From Adlercreutzia caecimuris B7 (GTDB taxonomy: Bacteria; Actinomycetota; Coriobacteriia; Coriobacteriales; Eggerthellaceae), in contig NZ_KE159646.1 of the NCBI RefSeq assembly GCF_000403355.2, positions 2,283,561 to 2,347,560 of the forward strand: a DNA stretch of 64,000 nt. Reading direction: 5' to 3'. This document shows, in pieces, positions 59,534-64,000 of the stretch (the first letter of the stretch is position 1; each line of letters begins with the position of its first letter). The notes beneath the pieces are model-generated. The model worked only from the letters and a program-made list of their open reading frames with translations, did no database searches and was not told where the DNA came from. The position numbers and the translations under genes are program-made.

Positions 59534-59542
59534 TTTTATACT
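59514..59542 (+). promoter_or_regulatory. dnaK operon promoter
   Basis: TTGACA, then 17 bases, then TATACT: a near-perfect housekeeping promoter 54 bp before the dnaK ATG. Confidence 0.85.
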
Positions 59543-59595
59543 GCGCCTCAACATCATTCATCTGTACCAGAACTGTGAAAGCGAGGCAGTACACA

Positions 59596-61500
<1,905 letters not shown>

Positions 61501-61505
61501 GACCG

Positions 61506-62189
61506 ATGACGACGCCCGATAAGGACCAAGTCACCTCTTCTACCCCTGAACCCGAGGAAGCCGCCCCCGCGGCGGCTTCCCCCGCCGATGGCACCGCGCC
61601 GGCGGAGGTTATCGCCGATGCCGAGGTGATCGAGGCCAATGAGGACGGCCAGCTGGACGAAGAACTCGAGAAGGCCGCCGCGGAAGCCGTGGCCGGCGTG
61701 ATCGAGGAGTCCGAGGCCGTGGCCGCCGCCAAGGCCGAAGCGGCCGACTGGCAGGACAAGTACGTGCGCCTGCACGCCGAGTGGGACACCTACCGCCGCC
61801 GCATGGCCGAGCAGCGCGAGGCCGAGAAGGCCCGGGCCACGGAGAAGCTCATGGAGAGCCTCCTGCCGGTGCTGGACGATTTCGTGCGCACGGTGGACTA
61901 CGCCGAGACCAACGGCGAGGCCGGGCTGCTCGGCGGCGTGAAAGCCGTGCAGGCCAAGTTGACCGACACGCTCGCCAAGGGCGGCTTGGAGGTCATCAAC
62001 CCCGAGGGGGAGGCCTTCGACGCTCTAGCCTGCCAGGCCGTGGGCACGGTGGACGACCCCAGCGTTCCCGACGAGACCGTCGCCCAGGTATACCAACTCG
62101 GATACCGCATGGGCGACAAGGTGCTCAGGCCCGCCATGGTGACCATCACCACAGGAGGCCCCAAGCGGGAGAAGCCGGAAGAAGAGTAA
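61506..62189 (+). CDS. grpE: nucleotide exchange factor GrpE
   Basis: Cofactor of DnaK, 227 residues. An acidic Ala/Glu-rich N-terminus (about 1-75) is followed by a long helical dimer stalk (about 78-115, KYVRLHAEWDTYRRRMAEQREAEKARATEKLMESLLPVLDDF) and a C-terminal beta domain with GGLEVINPEGEAFDALACQAVGTVDD. Family length is normal. The ribosome site GAAGGGAAG overlaps the dnaK stop. Confidence 0.95.
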   Translation: MTTPDKDQVTSSTPEPEEAAPAAASPADGTAPAEVIADAEVIEANEDGQLDEELEKAAAEAVAGVIEESEAVAAAKAEAADWQDKYVRLHAEWDTYRRRMAEQREAEKARATEKLMESLLPVLDDFVRTVDYAETNGEAGLLGGVKAVQAKLTDTLAKGGLEVINPEGEAFDALACQAVGTVDDPSVPDETVAQVYQLGYRMGDKVLRPAMVTITTGGPKREKPEEE

Positions 62190-62258
62190 GACTGATCGGG
62201 GGCGGACTTGCGGGTCCGCTCTCGCGTTCAAGAGACAAAAGTAACGGAGGTGGAACGA

Positions 62259-63221
62259 ATGGCGTCCACGCCTGATTATTACAAAACGCTAGGCGTTCCG
62301 CGCACTGCCACGGCCGACGAGATCAAGAAGGCGTTCCGCAAGCTCGCCCGCAAGCATCATCCCGATGCCGGCGGCGACGAGGCCAAGTTCAAGGAGTTGA
62401 ACGAGGCCTACGAGGTGCTGAGCGACGAGAAGAAGCGCAATCTCTACGACCAGTACGGAACCGCGAACGAGAACCAGATTCCCCACGGATGGGGCGGCGG
62501 CCAGGGATTCAATGTCGAGGACATCTTCGGCGGCGGGGGCGGCTATACCGCCGGAGGAGGCTTCGGCGGCAGCTGGGCCGACATTCTGGAGAGCATTCGC
62601 AGCGGTGAAGGTGCGTTTGGGAGCAACTGGGACTTCGGTGGCGGCTTCGGTGGGCAGCCCCAGCCCCGCCGCGGCCAGGATATGAACGTCACGTTGAATG
62701 TGACGTTCGACGAGGCCATGCAGGGCACCGAGAAGCGCATCACCGTGCGCATTCCCGGCAAGAGCGAATCCGACACCCACACGGTGAAGGTGCCCGCCGG
62801 CGCCGTGGACGGCGGTCGCGTGCGATTGCGCGGCCAGGGTGCCCTGGGCGAGAACGGCGGCCCGGCCGGCGACTTGCTCATCACCACGAAGATCGACGAG
62901 CACCCCTACTTCGGTCGCGACAAGGCCGACGTGACGGTGACCCTGCCGGTCACGGTGGCCGAGGCGGCCCTGGGTGCCTCCATCGTGGTGCCCACGCCCG
63001 ACGGCAAGAAGATCAAGGTGAAGGTGCCCGCTGGCACTCAAGACGGCAAGGTGCTCACCATCAAGGGCAAGGGCGCGCCCGATGTGAAGAACAAGGGGCA
63101 GTTCGGCAACTTGAAGATTCGCGTGGCGGTGGAAGTGCCCACCGAGATGAACGAGGCCCAAACCAAGGCCATGGAAGATTTCCAAGCAGCAACGGATAAG
63201 GAGATCAGACCATGGGATTAG
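62259..63221 (+). CDS. dnaJ: DnaJ-type co-chaperone without zinc domain (type II, CbpA-like)
   Basis: J-domain protein of 320 residues. J domain residues 5-70 with His34-Pro35-Asp36 (KHHPD), then a Gly-rich linker (GGGQGF to GGGFGG), then two beta-sandwich substrate domains ([44 protein letters not shown]) with [18 protein letters not shown]. The four CxxCxGxG zinc repeats of classical DnaJ are absent. Start [13 protein letters not shown] follows ACGGAGGTGG; a longer frame upstream is not used. Overlaps hspR by 10 bp. Confidence 0.93.
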   Translation: MASTPDYYKTLGVPRTATADEIKKAFRKLARKHHPDAGGDEAKFKELNEAYEVLSDEKKRNLYDQYGTANENQIPHGWGGGQGFNVEDIFGGGGGYTAGGGFGGSWADILESIRSGEGAFGSNWDFGGGFGGQPQPRRGQDMNVTLNVTFDEAMQGTEKRITVRIPGKSESDTHTVKVPAGAVDGGRVRLRGQGALGENGGPAGDLLITTKIDEHPYFGRDKADVTVTLPVTVAEAALGASIVVPTPDGKKIKVKVPAGTQDGKVLTIKGKGAPDVKNKGQFGNLKIRVAVEVPTEMNEAQTKAMEDFQAATDKEIRPWD

Positions 63222-63586
63222 ACGATAGGAACCGGCCGCTGTACATGATCAGCATTGCCGCCGAGCTGGCGGGGGTGCATCCCCAGACCCTGCGCTCCTA
63301 CGAGCAGAAGGGCCTGGTGACGCCCTGTCGCACCAGCGGCAACACGCGCATGTACTCCCAGGCCGACATCGACCGGCTCAACCTCATCAACGAGCTGACG
63401 AGCGAGGGCATCAACCTCGCCGGCGTCACGCGCATCCTTGATCTGCAGAGCCGGCTCGACGAGCGCGAAGGCGAGGTGGAGGACTTGCACGGCCGCGTGC
63501 GACGCCTCGCTGATCGCGTGCGAGAACTGGAGAACCGCGCAACCGTCGGCGCCATCGTCCGCGTGACGCCCCGACGACTTCCGTAG
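63212..63586 (+). CDS. hspR: MerR-family heat-shock repressor HspR
   Basis: Predicted 124-residue repressor. N-terminal winged helix [52 protein letters not shown] is the HspR/MerR pattern, followed by a coiled helix ([28 protein letters not shown]) for dimerisation. In Actinobacteria HspR represses dnaK and clpB operons by binding HAIR sites; the HAIR-like site before dnaK fits. The start overlaps dnaJ. Confidence 0.93.
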   Translation: MGLDDRNRPLYMISIAAELAGVHPQTLRSYEQKGLVTPCRTSGNTRMYSQADIDRLNLINELTSEGINLAGVTRILDLQSRLDEREGEVEDLHGRVRRLADRVRELENRATVGAIVRVTPRRLP

Positions 63587-63599
63587 CTGCTCCCCACCT

Positions 63600-63617
63600 G
63601 CTCAACCAAGGTTGAGC
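63600..63617. repeat. GCTCAACC-AA-GGTTGAGC palindrome after hspR
   Basis: Perfect 8-bp arms around AA, 14 bp after the hspR stop. Not a HAIR consensus. Could be an operator or a weak terminator without T-run. Confidence 0.5.
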
Positions 63618-63630
63618 GTAGAGGAAACGG

Positions 63631-63726
63631 CGGGTGTTCCAACCGAGCGAGTTCCGCAGCGACTGAAACAGGACTTAACGTCCTGTTTCACAAAGCGAGG
63701 ACTGTCTGAGCGAATTGGAATACCCG
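63631..63726 (+). promoter_or_regulatory. folded clpB leader
   Basis: CGGGTGTTCCAA (63631-63642) pairs with TTGGAATACCCG (63715-63726), 12 bp with one G-U pair. Inside it TGAAACAGGAC (63664-63674) and GTCCTGTTTCA (63680-63690) form an 11-bp perfect stem. The structure ends 40 bp before clpB. Function unknown; candidate leader RNA or terminator-antiterminator. Confidence 0.55.
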
Positions 63727-63766
63727 GCGGTTCCGACCGATAGAGAGACACAAACAAGGAGAACCT

Positions 63767-64000
63767 ATGAGACTAGACAAACTGGCGGTGACGGCGCAGG
63801 AGGCCTTCCAGAACGCCATGGGCGTGGCTGGCGAGGCCGATGCGGCCGTCATCGAGCCCATTCATTTGCTGAAGGCGCTGCTCGATTCCGACGAGAACAA
63901 CCTCGCCGCCATCGTGAAGCGCATCGGCGCCGACCCGGTCTGGCTGTCCCAGAACGTGGCCGACGAGATTGCCAAGATGCCCAAGCAGACCGGCGCCGCC
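63767..64000 (+). CDS. clpB: ATP-dependent chaperone ClpB (5' part, runs off the window)
   Basis: The first 78 codons of a ClpB-type disaggregase: MRLDKLAVTAQEAFQNAMGVAGEADAAVIEPIHLLKALLDSDENN is the start of the N-terminal Clp repeat domain, with the PIHLLKALL motif. AAGGAGAAC precedes the ATG. The AAA modules lie to the right of the window. Placement after hspR is typical of Actinobacteria. Confidence 0.9.
   Translation, partial: MRLDKLAVTAQEAFQNAMGVAGEADAAVIEPIHLLKALLDSDENNLAAIVKRIGADPVWLSQNVADEIAKMPKQTGAA

Overview
The window looks like chromosomal DNA of a high-GC Gram-positive anaerobe, most probably a member of the Coriobacteriia (Eggerthellaceae-like). This is inferred from the GC-rich codon use, a dnaK-grpE-dnaJ-hspR-clpB heat-shock block with a MerR-type HspR, a hydrogenase maturation gene (hypE) beside nikR, 4Fe-4S proteins, VaFE-type and InlB-repeat surface proteins, and an ICE of the Tn1549/CTn conjugation type. 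No species can be fixed from sequence alone.

Layout. (1) About 1-19.2 kb is the right part of an integrative conjugative element: a left cargo of an ABC-2 permease, two small membrane proteins and an XRE regulator; a long minus-strand conjugation block (PcfB-like, VirD4, Maff2/VirB2-like, PrgI, VirB4, VirB1-like hydrolase, a membrane-anchored protein, VirB6-like, a hypothetical, and a giant VaFE surface protein); two more XRE regulators related to the first, with palindromes between them; then an Xis-like gene and a tyrosine integrase that stops 41 bp before a tRNA-Gly(CCC) gene. No relaxase is present, so the element continues to the left. (2) 19.4-26.3 kb is a scar zone: an inverted tRNA-Gly 5' half with an integrase remnant, yjdF with a leader that can sequester its ribosome site, a MATE exporter, head-to-head fragments of an aldo/keto reductase and a TetR regulator, an orphan FtsX-type permease and an aminotransferase. 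(3) 26.3-29.8 kb is a pstSCAB phosphate importer whose PstS has its two halves in swapped order. (4) 30.2-34.8 kb is a two-component system divergent from a three-gene ABC exporter of the lantibiotic-immunity type whose ATPase lacks the usual Walker B glutamate. (5) 34.8-37.4 kb is again scars: DJ-1/PfpI and regulator fragments, an intact AlbA_2-type regulator, a second degenerate tRNA-Gly and a fragment of a second AlbA_2 protein.

(6) 37.5-45.9 kb, all minus strand, is the most distinctive block: a response regulator and kinase, then two lipoproteins, an ABC ATPase and two permeases, the last permease fused to a complete lipoprotein-like domain with its own internal lipobox. Two near-identical 20-bp direct-repeat sites, one ahead of the regulator and one ahead of the lipoproteins, tie both units to a single regulator. 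(7) 46-52.3 kb is ordinary chromosome: HAD phosphatase, VanZ-like protein, phosphohexomutase, a His-rich small protein with nikR and hypE, a ferredoxin and a membrane protein. (8) 52.5-59.2 kb holds a 1,726-residue secreted surface protein and a convergent AlbA_2-type regulator. (9) 59.5-64 kb is the heat-shock operon, with an HspR-type operator over the dnaK promoter and an unusual folded leader before clpB, which runs off the right edge.
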